From assembly GCA_019802505.1 (NCBI GenBank), contig JAFMOC010000092.1:864001-928000 (forward strand): a stretch of 64,000 nt of DNA, written 5' to 3'. Numbering within the stretch: the stretch's first letter is position 1; every line of letters begins with the position of its first letter. The notes under the pieces are model-generated. The model ran no database searches. It was not told the DNA's origin and saw nothing but the letters and a program-made list of their open reading frames with translations. Shown here one piece after another: positions 63,397-64,000 of the stretch. Position numbers and translations under genes: made by a program. This DNA comes from Corydoras sp. C115. Lineage: Eukaryota; Chordata; Actinopteri; Siluriformes; Callichthyidae.

Positions 63397-64000
63397 CTGT
63401 GAGACATACACAAAAAAGTGTATTCAAATAAAAGCACAGTGAAAGTTAATTATTTGAAGATCTCTTAATACAGGCCTAGAACAGGGAATATGATGATAAA
63501 TTATTCCTAATTATTTTAGGAACCATTTAATATGTTATAAATGGCATCATGTAGACAGAGTTAAAAAAAATTTTTAACCTTTGCCCAAGAATCACATAGT
63601 TGTCTGCTTGCTTAAGATGACCATATTGCAAACAAGGCCACGGAAATTCCCTTTGCACTTCAAAGAGGTTAATCACTCATAAGGGAAAAAGATTACAACT
63701 ACATAAAAAAACTTTCCAAAACCTGAATAAACTCCGCATGTCTGGTGTCCTGGTAATAATCTCCAAGGACTTGTGTAACAGTACAAATTTCATGTTGGGT
63801 TTCATCCAAAGGGCGAAACCACTGCATGCTATTTATCAGATTGGTTCATTGTGACCCAGTTTTTAAAGGATCTAAGATTTCGGAATCATTATACAAGGAG
63901 TAGGTGCTCCGACTCCTCCACAGACCATAGCGACTGACATTGCACAAGTCTATAATTGCAAATGCAGTGGAAACATACTGTCCAGATCCAATACATTTTC
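63397..64000 (-). other. ppara: ppara intron upstream of the hinge exon
   Basis: This stretch follows the hinge exon acceptor toward the window edge. No zinc-finger exon (CEGCKGFFRR-type peptide) was found in it, so the DNA-binding exons lie further right. Nothing else was seen. Confidence 0.7.

Overview
The window is nuclear DNA of a teleost fish. It is AT-rich and intron-rich, loaded with CA/TG and AT microsatellites and tRNA-derived SINE copies, and its proteins are clearly vertebrate. The species cannot be fixed from the sequence. All coordinates below come from reading splice sites and reading frames by eye.

Left part (1-38 kb), plus strand: the 3' end of kcnq1, a voltage-gated K+ channel alpha subunit. 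Five exons (8384-8459, 9445-9539, 9709-9749, 10967-11028, 37817-37921) encode the C-terminal assembly region (helices C and D) and the stop codon. They correspond to human exons 12-16. The first 8.4 kb is an upstream intron. The last intron is 26.8 kb and holds mostly repeats plus a few GC-richer blocks that may be regulatory.

Middle (38-53 kb): about 11 kb of intergenic DNA, then on the minus strand a two-coding-exon Cip/Kip CDK inhibitor (49298-50267) with a CpG-rich first exon and a compact GC-box/CCAAT/TATA promoter. By sequence it is most like p27 (cdkn1b). By its position next to kcnq1 it would be expected to be p57 (cdkn1c).

Right part (53-64 kb), minus strand: a complete six-exon yars2 gene for mitochondrial tyrosyl-tRNA synthetase (53042-56387), and then the last four coding exons of ppara (61258-63396), which encode the hinge and ligand-binding domain. 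The DNA-binding exons of ppara lie beyond the window. The ppara ligand-binding region is split by an intron that I do not recall in the mammalian gene.

The most unusual structure is a 16-bp minisatellite of about 44 copies. It begins exactly at the 5' splice site of yars2 intron 1, and about a dozen of its units repeat the donor-like sequence CAG|GTGGG. Other points of note are a shortened kcnq1 C-terminus lacking the PY region, an exon-like GC-rich block antisense in the kcnq1 intron, a long fold-back hairpin with a diverged relative 27 kb away, and three young SINE copies with intact target-site duplications. I found no self-contained undescribed multigene system.
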